From PHAA01 sp964494735 (lineage in GTDB: Bacteria > Bacillota > Syntrophomonadia > Syntrophomonadales > Syntrophomonadaceae), in the NCBI GenBank assembly GCA_964494735.1, contig CAZBSD010000066.1, forward strand, positions 1-6,709: a DNA stretch of 6,709 nucleotides, in the 5' to 3' direction. Each line of letters opens with the position of its first letter. Positions within the stretch are counted from its first letter, which is position 1. Both the position numbers and the translations under genes were made by a program. The notes beneath the pieces were generated by a model that was not told where the DNA came from, made no database searches, and saw only the letters and a program-made list of their open reading frames with translations. This document shows, in pieces, positions 1-6,187 of this stretch.

Positions 1-52
1 CAACGGACTTCTAATCCGTAGGTCGGGGGTTCGAATCCCTCCGGGGACGCCA
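1..52 (+). tRNA. tRNA-Arg (anticodon UCU), 3' part only
   Basis: This is the 3' portion of a tRNA whose 5' part lies before the window. The anticodon stem is ACGGA (3-7) paired with TCCGT (15-19), enclosing the seven-base loop CTTCTAA with anticodon TCT at 10-12, which reads the Arg codons AGA/AGG. A five-base variable region follows. The T stem-loop is GGGGG (25-29), TTCGAAT (30-36) and CCCTC (37-41). The acceptor 3' strand is CGGGGAC (42-48), the discriminator base is G49, and CCA is encoded at 50-52. The D arm and the 5' acceptor strand are not visible. Isotype is assigned from the anticodon alone. Confidence 0.93.
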
Positions 53-64
53 CTTCAAAATGAG

Positions 65-90
65 AACCCGCCTTTGAGGGCGGGTTTTTT
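65..90 (+). terminator. Rho-independent terminator after tRNA-Arg
   Basis: An 8-bp perfect stem, AACCCGCC (65-72) with GGCGGGTT (79-86), encloses a six-base loop and runs into six T residues (85-90). It sits 12 nt after the tRNA CCA and fits termination of the tRNA transcript. The same hairpin lies 28 nt beyond the motB stop on the opposite strand. In that direction it is followed only by CTCATTTTG, a weak U-tract, so it may act as a poor terminator for the flagellar operon as well. Confidence 0.88.
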
Positions 91-114
91 GCCTCCATAT
101 CCGCATGTAGACCC

Positions 115-927
115 TTAAGGTACGGCCGCTGTTGCTTTAGGGGGTTCCAACTCGTCGTACTGTCTTTTCATAACCACAATATCCACGCGGCGATTACGGG
201 CCTGACTGCTCAAGTCCTGGTTGGGAACCAGCGGCCGGTATTCACCGTAACCCACCACCGACAGCCGATCCGGCGCAATCCCGTTGTCATTGACCAGCAC
301 GTGCATAACATTGGTGGCCCGCAGTGCTGACAGTTCCCAGTTGGAAGGGAACTTCCCGGTGTTTATGGCCAGATTGTCGGTATGCCCCTCCACCCTGATG
401 TAGTTGGGCACCATCACCAAGGCCGCCCCTACCTTGGAGATTATCTCCCGGGCAGTTGGAGTCAGCTGGTCGGAACCACTGGGGAACAGCAGCGTGTCCT
501 TGATGCTGATCACCAGTCCCCTTTCCTGACTCGCGATAACTATATAGTCTCCCAGTTTGGTGGTAGATTGCTCGGTGCTCTGGGCCGGCTCCGAAACCCC
601 TTCCGCCGCGATGAATTCCTGTATCTTCTGCTGCACAGCTTCCAACTGCAGCTGGTTGACCAGGTCCTGGCTCAACTGCATCCCAGGTTGCTCCGGTGTA
701 GGTGTCACCGACTGCGTATCCTGCGGGTCCGGAGAGATGGAAGTACCGCTCAAGATCACATTCAAAGATTGGGCAATGGCATTGTAGCGGGCCACATCCA
801 CCTTACTCATGGCATACATCATTATGAAAAAAACCATCAACAGGGTGATAAAGTCGGAATAACTCAACAGCCAGCGTTCCATGCCGGCTTCGTGCCCGCC
901 CCCATGCCGTTTTCTGCGTCTGCTCAT
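115..927 (-). CDS. motB: Flagellar stator protein MotB
   Basis: MotB is the peptidoglycan-anchored half of the stator, which couples ion flow through the membrane to torque on the rotor. The 270-residue protein has the family layout: a basic N-terminus (SRRRKR), a single transmembrane helix at about 20-40, a Pro/Thr/Gln-rich linker at about 60-125, and a C-terminal OmpA-like domain at about 135-253. The ion-carrying aspartate is D25 in LSYSDFITLL. The peptidoglycan-binding signature is present as GHTDN (181-185) and NRRVDI (245-250). The ATG start is supported by AGGAG (936-940) with 8-nt spacing, lying inside the end of motA, whose stop is 3 nt upstream, so the two are translationally linked. 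The helix SDFITLLMVFFIMMYAMS looks more like the sodium-type MotS/PomB than the proton-type MotB of Bacillus, but the ion cannot be settled from sequence. It is the last gene of the operon. Confidence 0.96.
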   Translation of the reverse strand: MSRRRKRHGGGHEAGMERWLLSYSDFITLLMVFFIMMYAMSKVDVARYNAIAQSLNVILSGTSISPDPQDTQSVTPTPEQPGMQLSQDLVNQLQLEAVQQKIQEFIAAEGVSEPAQSTEQSTTKLGDYIVIASQERGLVISIKDTLLFPSGSDQLTPTAREIISKVGAALVMVPNYIRVEGHTDNLAINTGKFPSNWELSALRATNVMHVLVNDNGIAPDRLSVVGYGEYRPLVPNQDLSSQARNRRVDIVVMKRQYDELEPPKATAAVP

Positions 928-930
928 ACT

Positions 931-1722
931 CTACGCTCCTGCCTTGGCATCAACTTCTTGTTTCGAGCGCCGGTGGCTTTCCGCCGGCAGGAATATGCTG
1001 AGTTTCTCACGGATAAGACGGGGATTCTCCCCGTTTTGGATCGAGAGGATGCCTTCCTCGATCATTTCCATCAAAAACACCTCGTTATTTATCCTCATCT
1101 TTATTTTGTTGGCAAAAGGGATGAACAGGATGTTGGCAGAGGCAATGCCATACAGAGTGGCCAGAAACGCAACGGCGATAGCCCCGCCCAATTCATCGGG
1201 ATTGCTCAGGTGGCTGAGCACCGTGACCATCCCCATGACCGTTCCTATGATGCCCATGGTCGGAGCAAATCCACCGGCGGTCATGAACATCTCGTAACCG
1301 ACCATTTCATTCCTTTCGAACACCTCGATCTCCCGTTCCATGATATCCCGGGTCAAATCCGGTTCGGTGCAGTCAACCACCATTTGCAAACCCCGCACCA
1401 GGAATTGGTTCTCTACATTGGGTAGGTAGTCTTCCAGGCTTAAGAACCCTTCCCGCCGAGCCTTCTCAGCACATACCACCAAGGACTCCAGGGCCCCGTT
1501 ATAGTCAAGCGGTTCGGCTTTGAACACCGTCTTCAAGTAATAAGGCACCCTTTTGAGCTCTTCCAGGGAATAACTGATTACGGTCGCCCCTATGGTTCCC
1601 CCGAAGACAATCAGGAAAGCGGTGCCCACAATGAGCATCCCCATACCCCCGCCCTCCATCAGGAAGGCCACTATCAGAAATCCGAATGCTATCAATAAAC
1701 CTGCCAGTGTTGCAATATCCAT
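931..1722 (-). CDS. motA: Flagellar stator protein MotA
   Basis: MotA is the four-helix membrane subunit that surrounds MotB and contacts the rotor. The 263-residue length is typical for the family. Hydrophobic segments lie at about 4-21, 26-50, 148-170 and 178-203. The large cytoplasmic loop between helices 2 and 3 carries ARREGFLSLED (88-98), the charged stretch used in the rotor interface, with R90 at the position of the classical functional arginine. The two conserved channel prolines appear as P154 in GGFAPTMGIIGTVMGM and P202 in ILFIPFANKIK. The C-terminal cytoplasmic tail ends in a charged, probably flexible stretch. The ATG start is preceded by AGGCGGTGAG (1731-1740, 8-nt spacing), a slightly imperfect ribosome binding site. 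A 58-nt gap separates it from the fliN-type gene; motB follows 3 nt after its stop. Confidence 0.96.
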   Translation of the reverse strand: MDIATLAGLLIAFGFLIVAFLMEGGGMGMLIVGTAFLIVFGGTIGATVISYSLEELKRVPYYLKTVFKAEPLDYNGALESLVVCAEKARREGFLSLEDYLPNVENQFLVRGLQMVVDCTEPDLTRDIMEREIEVFERNEMVGYEMFMTAGGFAPTMGIIGTVMGMVTVLSHLSNPDELGGAIAVAFLATLYGIASANILFIPFANKIKMRINNEVFLMEMIEEGILSIQNGENPRLIREKLSIFLPAESHRRSKQEVDAKAGA

Positions 1723-1780
1723 TGCTAAAACTCACCGCCTAACAGAAAATAGGATGCAGTATATGCGCGCCAAAAGTGCT

Positions 1781-2209
1781 TTACGGGGAAACCAGGCTTC
1801 TTATCCGGTTCTCGGCAGAAATTATATCGGTTATGCGTACGCCGAAGTATTCCCGAACCACTACCACTTCGCCGCGAGCGATCAGGGTGCCGTTGACCAG
1901 GATATCCACTGGTTCGCTCTCCATGCGGTCCAATTCCACGATTGACCCCTTGTTCAGTTTGAGAACATCCGCGATATTACGGCGGGATTTACCTAATAAT
2001 ACGGTCAGTTTTAAGGGTATGTCCAAGATCAGATTCAGATTTTGGTTGTTCACGCTGATAGATTCCGAATTATAAGCTGCCGGGATGCCTGCGGCTTGAT
2101 TCGGCCTTACCCCTTCGTCCCGTGAATTCTCCATTCCCGCTGCGGTTCCGGGCGGGGTATCCCTCAACAGGGCCTCGATCTCCTCTTGCGATAAAAAAGA
2201 ATTTGCCAT
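1781..2209 (-). CDS. fliN: FliN-type flagellar motor switch protein with N-terminal CheY-P-binding motif (FliY-like N-terminus)
   Basis: This is a C-ring switch component that binds FliM and the export apparatus. The 142-residue protein has a C-terminal SpoA/FliN domain at about 58-134 (LILDIPLKLTVLLGKS, then GSIVELDRM, GEVVVVREYFGVRITDI). Its N-terminus reads FLSQEEIEALL (5-15), the LSQxEIxALL peptide that in FliM and in Bacillus FliY binds phosphorylated CheY. A low-complexity linker at about 18-55 joins the two. It lacks the central CheC-like phosphatase domain of full FliY, which is more than twice as long, so it is best described as FliN with a FliY/FliM-type N-terminal tag. The ATG is supported by AGGGGG (2218-2223, 8-nt spacing), which overlaps the fliM stop codon; the fliM stop is 12 nt upstream. 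Some annotations would call this fliY. Confidence 0.93.
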   Translation of the reverse strand: MANSFLSQEEIEALLRDTPPGTAAGMENSRDEGVRPNQAAGIPAAYNSESISVNNQNLNLILDIPLKLTVLLGKSRRNIADVLKLNKGSIVELDRMESEPVDILVNGTLIARGEVVVVREYFGVRITDIISAENRIRSLVSP

Positions 2210-2221
2210 ATGTTTGACCCC

Positions 2222-3181
2222 CTATATCTTGTCCGTGATCATTACTGCCATTTGATTGCCAACATTTCCCGGTTGGACCCGGAATTTGGGGTGGCCCCCC
2301 ACCCGCAGCTCCATGTCTTCGCCCACAATGGTGTTGAGCAACACCACATCACCCTCTTCCAATTGCAGAAACTCCCGGACCGAAATCCTGGTTTGTCCGC
2401 AGCAGGCTTCCATATCAACACTTACCCGGGACAGGCACTCGACCAGATGTTCATTAGGAGGTTCACTGCCGGGTTGCTGCGCCAGCAGCAAATTTTCAGC
2501 CGTGATATTGATGGTGGCCTCCTTCATGGTGGGATAGGGCAGACACAGGTAAACCAGGCTCTGGTTATCGGCCAGGCTGGCGGCAAAGGTGATGACCGCC
2601 ACCATCTCGTTCATGGAACTGGCCCGTTTGTAAAACTGGGCATTACTCTCCATGGTGTCTATTATGGGTACGTATTGGTAGAAGTTGGACCAGGCATCGG
2701 CCATTTCTTCCAGCAGTTTCTGCACCAACTTACGCAGCACCCGGGTCTCAATCTCGGTGAGGGGTTTGGCCAGGTTGCCCCGGCGGCCAGTCCCCCCGAA
2801 CATCAGATCCAGAGCGGGAGCGGTAAAATCGTGTTCCAATACCAGAACCGCGCTGCCGGTCAGGGGTGACATTTGAAACATGGTCAACAATGCCGGCGGG
2901 GAGATGGTTTCCATAAATTCCTGGTAGGTACACTGTTCCACCGACTGCACCTTCAGTTCCCCGCTGCTGCGCAGATAACCGGACAGAAATCCGGATCCGG
3001 TCTTGGCAAAATTCTCATTGATAATGCTTAAAGTGCGCAACTGATCCTTGCCGAATTTGTTGGGGCGCCGGAAATCATACCGAATGTCTTGAGGCCCGCC
3101 CAGGTGGTCTGCGGAAGCTGCTCCTTCACCGCTGCTCTGGTTGAAGACCCCCCATCCGGATTTGTTTGCATTTTTATCCAT
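2222..3181 (-). CDS. fliM: Flagellar motor switch protein FliM (lacks N-terminal CheY-P-binding motif)
   Basis: FliM is the central C-ring subunit connecting FliG to FliN and normally receiving CheY-P. The 319-residue protein matches the family from YDFRRPNKFGKDQLRTL (35-51) onward. The middle CheC-like domain carries the GGxG motif as FGGTGR (128-133), and a C-terminal SpoA domain spans about 252-315. The oddity is the first 34 residues: they read MDKNANKSGWGVFNQSSGEG and continue Gly/Ala-rich, with no LSQxEIDALL peptide. A missed upstream start does not explain this, because an in-frame TGA lies one codon before the ATG. The start is preceded by GAGGG (3193-3197, 11-nt spacing). The CheY-binding peptide is instead present on the next gene downstream, suggesting the switch input has moved to the FliN-type subunit. 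Family assignment is certain; the functional reading is inference. Confidence 0.95.
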   Translation of the reverse strand: MDKNANKSGWGVFNQSSGEGAASADHLGGPQDIRYDFRRPNKFGKDQLRTLSIINENFAKTGSGFLSGYLRSSGELKVQSVEQCTYQEFMETISPPALLTMFQMSPLTGSAVLVLEHDFTAPALDLMFGGTGRRGNLAKPLTEIETRVLRKLVQKLLEEMADAWSNFYQYVPIIDTMESNAQFYKRASSMNEMVAVITFAASLADNQSLVYLCLPYPTMKEATINITAENLLLAQQPGSEPPNEHLVECLSRVSVDMEACCGQTRISVREFLQLEEGDVVLLNTIVGEDMELRVGGHPKFRVQPGNVGNQMAVMITDKI

Positions 3182-3230
3182 CTTTCATCATTCCCTCTAT
3201 AAGCGGCTCTTTGTTATCGTGCAACTGACG

Positions 3231-3887
3231 CTATTTCTTAAGCGCCCCGACTTCTTCGGCGGCCTTTTTCAGAATCTCGTCCTGGGCCGTTATCATGCGG
3301 CTGTTGATGGAATAGGCCCGGGATACGGTGATCAGGTCGACCAGATTCTGGGCCGGGTCCACATTAGATGCTTCCAGGAACCCCTGTTTCACTGCCGCTT
3401 CCCCGGCTTCCCCGGCTCCACATTGCTCGCTGGCTATAAATCCGCCTTCCACTGGGACCAGGTATTCTGCATGGGCAAAACTGGTCAAGGCCAGCGGCTG
3501 GTCCGGTTGGCCGTCCACCATCTTAACCTCTCCATTGAGACCGGCCACCTTATACCCCTGACTGGTTATCAGGTAGCCCTCCGCGTTCGTTTGGAAGGCG
3601 CCTTGCCGGGTATACATGGTGCCCTCACCGGTATTGATTTTGAAGAACCCATCCCCTTCAATGGCAAAATTGTTGGGATCACCTGTTTCCCGCAAGGTTC
3701 CCTGGGCAAAATTGATCTTCAAGCGGTCAGCGGCCACTCCGTTGATTTCCTCTTTAAAGGTCCTGACCCCCAGCTTGCTTTCTTTGAACCCATCGGTAGC
3801 CGAGTTGGCGATATTGTTGCCGGTCACATCGATTTTTTGCTGCAGCGCGTTCAGGCTGGTGTTGGAATTGTATATTCCCCGCATCAT
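3231..3887 (-). CDS. flgG: FlgF/FlgG-family flagellar rod / hook-basal-body protein, short
   Basis: This is a structural subunit of the axial rod or hook base, exported by the flagellar type III system and so lacking a cleavable signal peptide. The N-terminal rod-family signature is present: SLNALQQKIDVTGNNIANSATDGFK (11-35). The core motif follows as FAIEGDGFFKINTGEGTMYTRQGAF (74-98), then the C-terminal coiled-coil signature VKQGFLEASNVDP...LVDLITVSRAYSINSRMI (166-199). At 218 residues it is about 40-50 shorter than usual FlgG; the loss appears to lie between GYKV (111-114) and the C-terminal helix, in the beta-rich middle. A very good ribosome binding site, AAAGGAGGG (3894-3902), sits 6 nt before the first of two tandem ATGs and decides the start. 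FlgF, FlgG and the Bacillus FlhO/FlhP proteins are hard to separate by eye, so the symbol is provisional. Confidence 0.88.
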   Translation of the reverse strand: MMRGIYNSNTSLNALQQKIDVTGNNIANSATDGFKESKLGVRTFKEEINGVAADRLKINFAQGTLRETGDPNNFAIEGDGFFKINTGEGTMYTRQGAFQTNAEGYLITSQGYKVAGLNGEVKMVDGQPDQPLALTSFAHAEYLVPVEGGFIASEQCGAGEAGEAAVKQGFLEASNVDPAQNLVDLITVSRAYSINSRMITAQDEILKKAAEEVGALKK

Positions 3888-3913
3888 TGTGTACCCTCCT
3901 TTGCAGTAAATTA

Positions 3914-4624
3914 CTAGGCCGTCTGGTATTCCTTGGTCAGCTTTTCCCGTAAAGCCGCAGTGGCCATGGTTTTAAGCTGGGATACTCTTGGTACCCCGAT
4001 ATTGAGCACCGCTGCGATCTCTTTCAAAGTCAATTCTTCGTAGTAATACAGGGTCAGAACCTGACGTTGCCGGGCTTCCAGGGTGGCGATAGCCTCACTC
4101 AGCAACCGGATCTGCTCTTGCTTGATAATGCTCTCATCCGGCCCGTTTTCGATGGGCTCGGCCAGTGTATCCGCCAGTCTGATATCGTTCAAGCCCAGTG
4201 TCTGTTCCAATGAGACTGCGGCCATCAACTGGAAGGAACGCAGGGCTTCTTCCACCTCCTGCCGCTCCATGCTGACAGCCTTGACTATATCCTCGGTGCT
4301 GGCCTGTTGACCACTGGCGGTCGCGATCTCATCAATAGCTGTGGTTATCTTTTGGACTTTTTGCCAGCAACCGCGGGATAGCGGTGAGTCGCGGCGCAAG
4401 GCATCCAGGATGGCCCCTTTGATCCGTTTGCCGGCGAAAGTGGCAAATTGGGCGCCTGTTTCCGGCCGAAAACGTTCGATCGCTTCCAGCAATCCCAGGA
4501 CCCCATAAGCGATCATGTCATCCTTGTCCCAAAAGTCGGGAATGCTGACATCCATCCGGTCCACTATGGATTTGACCAGCGGCAGGTACTGCCACGGATC
4601 TATGGCGGCTTTATAGGTACTCAT
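3914..4624 (-). CDS. fliA: RNA polymerase sigma-28 factor for flagellar genes (FliA/SigD/WhiG)
   Basis: This sigma factor directs RNA polymerase to late flagellar and chemotaxis promoters. The 236-residue length is normal. Region 2 covers about 35-82 (DDMIAYGVLGLLEAIERFRPETGAQFATFAGKRIKGAILDALRRDSPLSR), with the FATFAGKRIKGAILD core typical of the sigma28 group. Region 3 lies at about 85-135. Region 4 holds the promoter-binding helix-turn-helix at about 185-230 (TLEARQRQVLTLYYYEELTLKEIAAVLNIGVPRVSQL). It starts directly after the PilZ stop (TAG then ATG, no gap) with AGGG at 4636-4639 (11-nt spacing), so the two are likely translationally coupled. The anti-sigma factor FlgM is not in this window. 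The gene sits mid-operon between assembly and motor genes, as sigD does in Bacillus. Confidence 0.96.
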   Translation of the reverse strand: MSTYKAAIDPWQYLPLVKSIVDRMDVSIPDFWDKDDMIAYGVLGLLEAIERFRPETGAQFATFAGKRIKGAILDALRRDSPLSRGCWQKVQKITTAIDEIATASGQQASTEDIVKAVSMERQEVEEALRSFQLMAAVSLEQTLGLNDIRLADTLAEPIENGPDESIIKQEQIRLLSEAIATLEARQRQVLTLYYYEELTLKEIAAVLNIGVPRVSQLKTMATAALREKLTKEYQTA

Positions 4625-5305
4625 CTAAAAATCATCCCTGTTGATTTGAATGTTCTTGCGCATGGTATAAAACAGGTGCTTCATAATAAGGTCCTGCTGC
4701 AACTCGCTGGCATTGTCGAACCGTATCCCCACCCGGAAGGAATACTCATACGGCTCGCTGCGGACTACCCGGCCCAGCATCCTTACAGTTATGGCCGCAT
4801 TTTTCATCTCCAAAGGCAGATCGAAAACCATTCGGGTTTCAGCAGAGAATTGCTGTTGATATTTGAAACTCAGACCGACTCCGCTCAAATCAATCAAGGT
4901 GGCCGGGGTTGCAGGCTCGGCATTTTTCCAGTGCCCAATCTCTTCAGGACCGATGATAGCGAACTTTACCGGCAGGTGGGATTTCATCCTCACAAAATTG
5001 CGGCGGTCCGAAGTCATCAGTTTTTGAGGCTTCTCCAGTTCCAAGAGGATGCTTTCCTGTTCAGATATTTCCCGTAATATCCTGGAATCGAAACAACAAC
5101 GGGCATTATCCACGCCGGCCCACACTACCACCTCCCGCCCCACTGGTGCGATGACAGCCCGGTCCATATATTCCGGGGCGGCGATTACAAACGAATCGGC
5201 GCGGTTGGCCTGAATCCGGGCTTTCCAAACCGTTTTCTCATCATCCGGGCCGCCAAAAGTAAATTCTATATGCATGCCGGGCTTAAGGATCCTATCCAAA
5301 TTCAT
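4625..5305 (-). CDS. PilZ-domain c-di-GMP-binding protein, YcgR-type (flagellar brake family)
   Basis: This is a two-domain protein resembling YcgR (enterobacteria) and YpfA/DgrA (Bacillus), which slow the flagellar motor when cyclic di-GMP is high. Residues about 1-95 form the YcgR N-terminal domain, starting LKPGMHIEFTF. The PilZ domain begins at DRRNFVR (100-106): R102 and R106 give the RxxxR ligand motif, and DLSGVG (139-144) gives the D/NxSxxG motif about 33 residues later, followed by the strand pair ending RVGIRF (191-196). All key ligand residues are therefore present and binding is predicted. It has 226 residues, with no signal peptide or transmembrane segment. The ATG is supported by GGAGGTGA (5315-5322), which overlaps the flhG stop; the gap between genes is 9 nt. 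Its place between flhG and the sigma factor supports a motility role; whether it acts on MotA or on the switch is not visible. Confidence 0.92.
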   Translation of the reverse strand: MNLDRILKPGMHIEFTFGGPDDEKTVWKARIQANRADSFVIAAPEYMDRAVIAPVGREVVVWAGVDNARCCFDSRILREISEQESILLELEKPQKLMTSDRRNFVRMKSHLPVKFAIIGPEEIGHWKNAEPATPATLIDLSGVGLSFKYQQQFSAETRMVFDLPLEMKNAAITVRMLGRVVRSEPYEYSFRVGIRFDNASELQQDLIMKHLFYTMRKNIQINRDDF

Positions 5306-5314
5306 AAATCATCC

Positions 5315-6187
5315 TCACCTCCAAAACTTCATGATCCTTTGGGTAAAACTCAGGTTGCTGCGGCTGAATCCAATTTTGTTTTCGATAATGTTCTCCGCGA
5401 TTTTTGCCACGCTGACGGCTGTCTGGCTGCGGGGGTATTTAATCATGTAAGGGGTCATTTCCTTGATCGACCGCTTAACATTGGCGTCCATGTATATGGC
5501 CCCCAATCTCTTGATAGCGATATCCAGGTAAGTATGGGCCACCACTTCTATCTTTCCCGCCGCCTCCTCGGCTTCCTGCACATTACCGGCCATGTTTACC
5601 ACCAGGTAGACCTGGTCGTGCAGCTCAAAACGCGACAGAACCTTTATGATCCCGTAACCGTCGGTTATCGAGGTAGGTTCCGGGGTGATTACGATGATGA
5701 CATCATCGGCGGAAGCTACGAAACCCAACACCTCTTTGGAAATTCCCGCCCCGGTATCGACCAGGATGTAATCCATGCCGCGGCCGTAAAGTTCCAGTTC
5801 CTTCATCAGGGCCTCCCGGCGGATGCGCTGCATGTCGGCGGCCTCAAATATACCCGAACACCCTGGTACGATCTTGACCCCTTCCCAGCTCTCGAGCACG
5901 ATCTCGCGGAGCCGTTTATGCCCCTGCATCACATCGTGCAGGGTATACCGCGGGGTCAATCCCATCATTATGTCTACATTGGCCATGCCCAGGTCGGCAT
6001 CCATTATCATTACCTTTTTCCCCGCCTGGGCCAGGGCGATGGCCAGATTTACGGTCAGACTGGTCTTGCCCACCCCGCCCTTGCCGCTGGCCACGGCAAT
6101 GATTCTCAGCTTGTCGGCGGCCGGCCATATATTCTTCTTAGGGCCCCCCTTAAAGAGGTCTCTTAATTTATCCGCCTGATTGGCCAT
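5315..6187 (-). CDS. flhG: Flagellar number regulator FlhG (MinD-like ATPase, YlxH/FleN)
   Basis: FlhG is a ParA/MinD-type ATPase that controls flagellar number and spacing together with FlhF. From the ATG at 6187 it is 290 residues. The N-terminal helix NQADKLRDLF (3-12) matches the DQAxxLR peptide through which FlhG stimulates the FlhF GTPase. The deviant Walker A motif is GKGGVGKT (35-42), the switch I region is DADLGMANVD (63-72), and Walker B is YILVDTGAG (140-148). The last residues, LSFTQRIMKFWR, can form the amphipathic membrane-targeting helix. The flhF stop TGA shares its A with this ATG (TGATG). A TTG one codon upstream is an alternative start: AAGGGGG (6199-6205) is 8 nt from the TTG and 11 nt from the ATG. 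The ATG is preferred because the coupling is clean, but the choice is not certain. Confidence 0.95.
   Translation of the reverse strand: MANQADKLRDLFKGGPKKNIWPAADKLRIIAVASGKGGVGKTSLTVNLAIALAQAGKKVMIMDADLGMANVDIMMGLTPRYTLHDVMQGHKRLREIVLESWEGVKIVPGCSGIFEAADMQRIRREALMKELELYGRGMDYILVDTGAGISKEVLGFVASADDVIIVITPEPTSITDGYGIIKVLSRFELHDQVYLVVNMAGNVQEAEEAAGKIEVVAHTYLDIAIKRLGAIYMDANVKRSIKEMTPYMIKYPRSQTAVSVAKIAENIIENKIGFSRSNLSFTQRIMKFWR

Noticed and set aside
1..52. tRNA-Arg 3' end as an integration site for a mobile element
   Set aside because: No integrase, no repeat of the tRNA end elsewhere in the window, and the adjacent genes are core flagellar genes.
382..1425. Long plus-strand open frame of 347 codons opposite motB and motA
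   Set aside because: It is antisense to two clear family members, and its translation is His/Gln/Arg-rich with no domain pattern. It crosses the 3-nt motA-motB junction and looks like a by-product of codon bias.
1742..1785. Possible promoter in the fliN-motA gap (minus-strand TATACT, and GCGCATAT resembling a sigma28 -10 element)
   Set aside because: No TTGACA-like -35 lies at 16-18 nt from TATACT. The only TAAA before GCGCATAT is 11 nt away rather than about 15, so neither promoter type is supported.
3182..3230. Possible sigma28 promoter before fliM (GCCGCTTA on the minus strand)
   Set aside because: Only a partial match to GCCGATAT, and there is no TAAA at the required spacing upstream.
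3141..3917. Plus-strand open frame of 258 codons opposite the flgG-like gene
   Set aside because: It exactly overlies a recognisable rod gene and shows no family features.
5270..6166. Plus-strand open frame of 298 codons opposite flhG
   Set aside because: Antisense to a complete FlhG with all motifs; composition is His/Tyr/Gly-rich and typical of a shadow frame, with no supported ribosome binding site.
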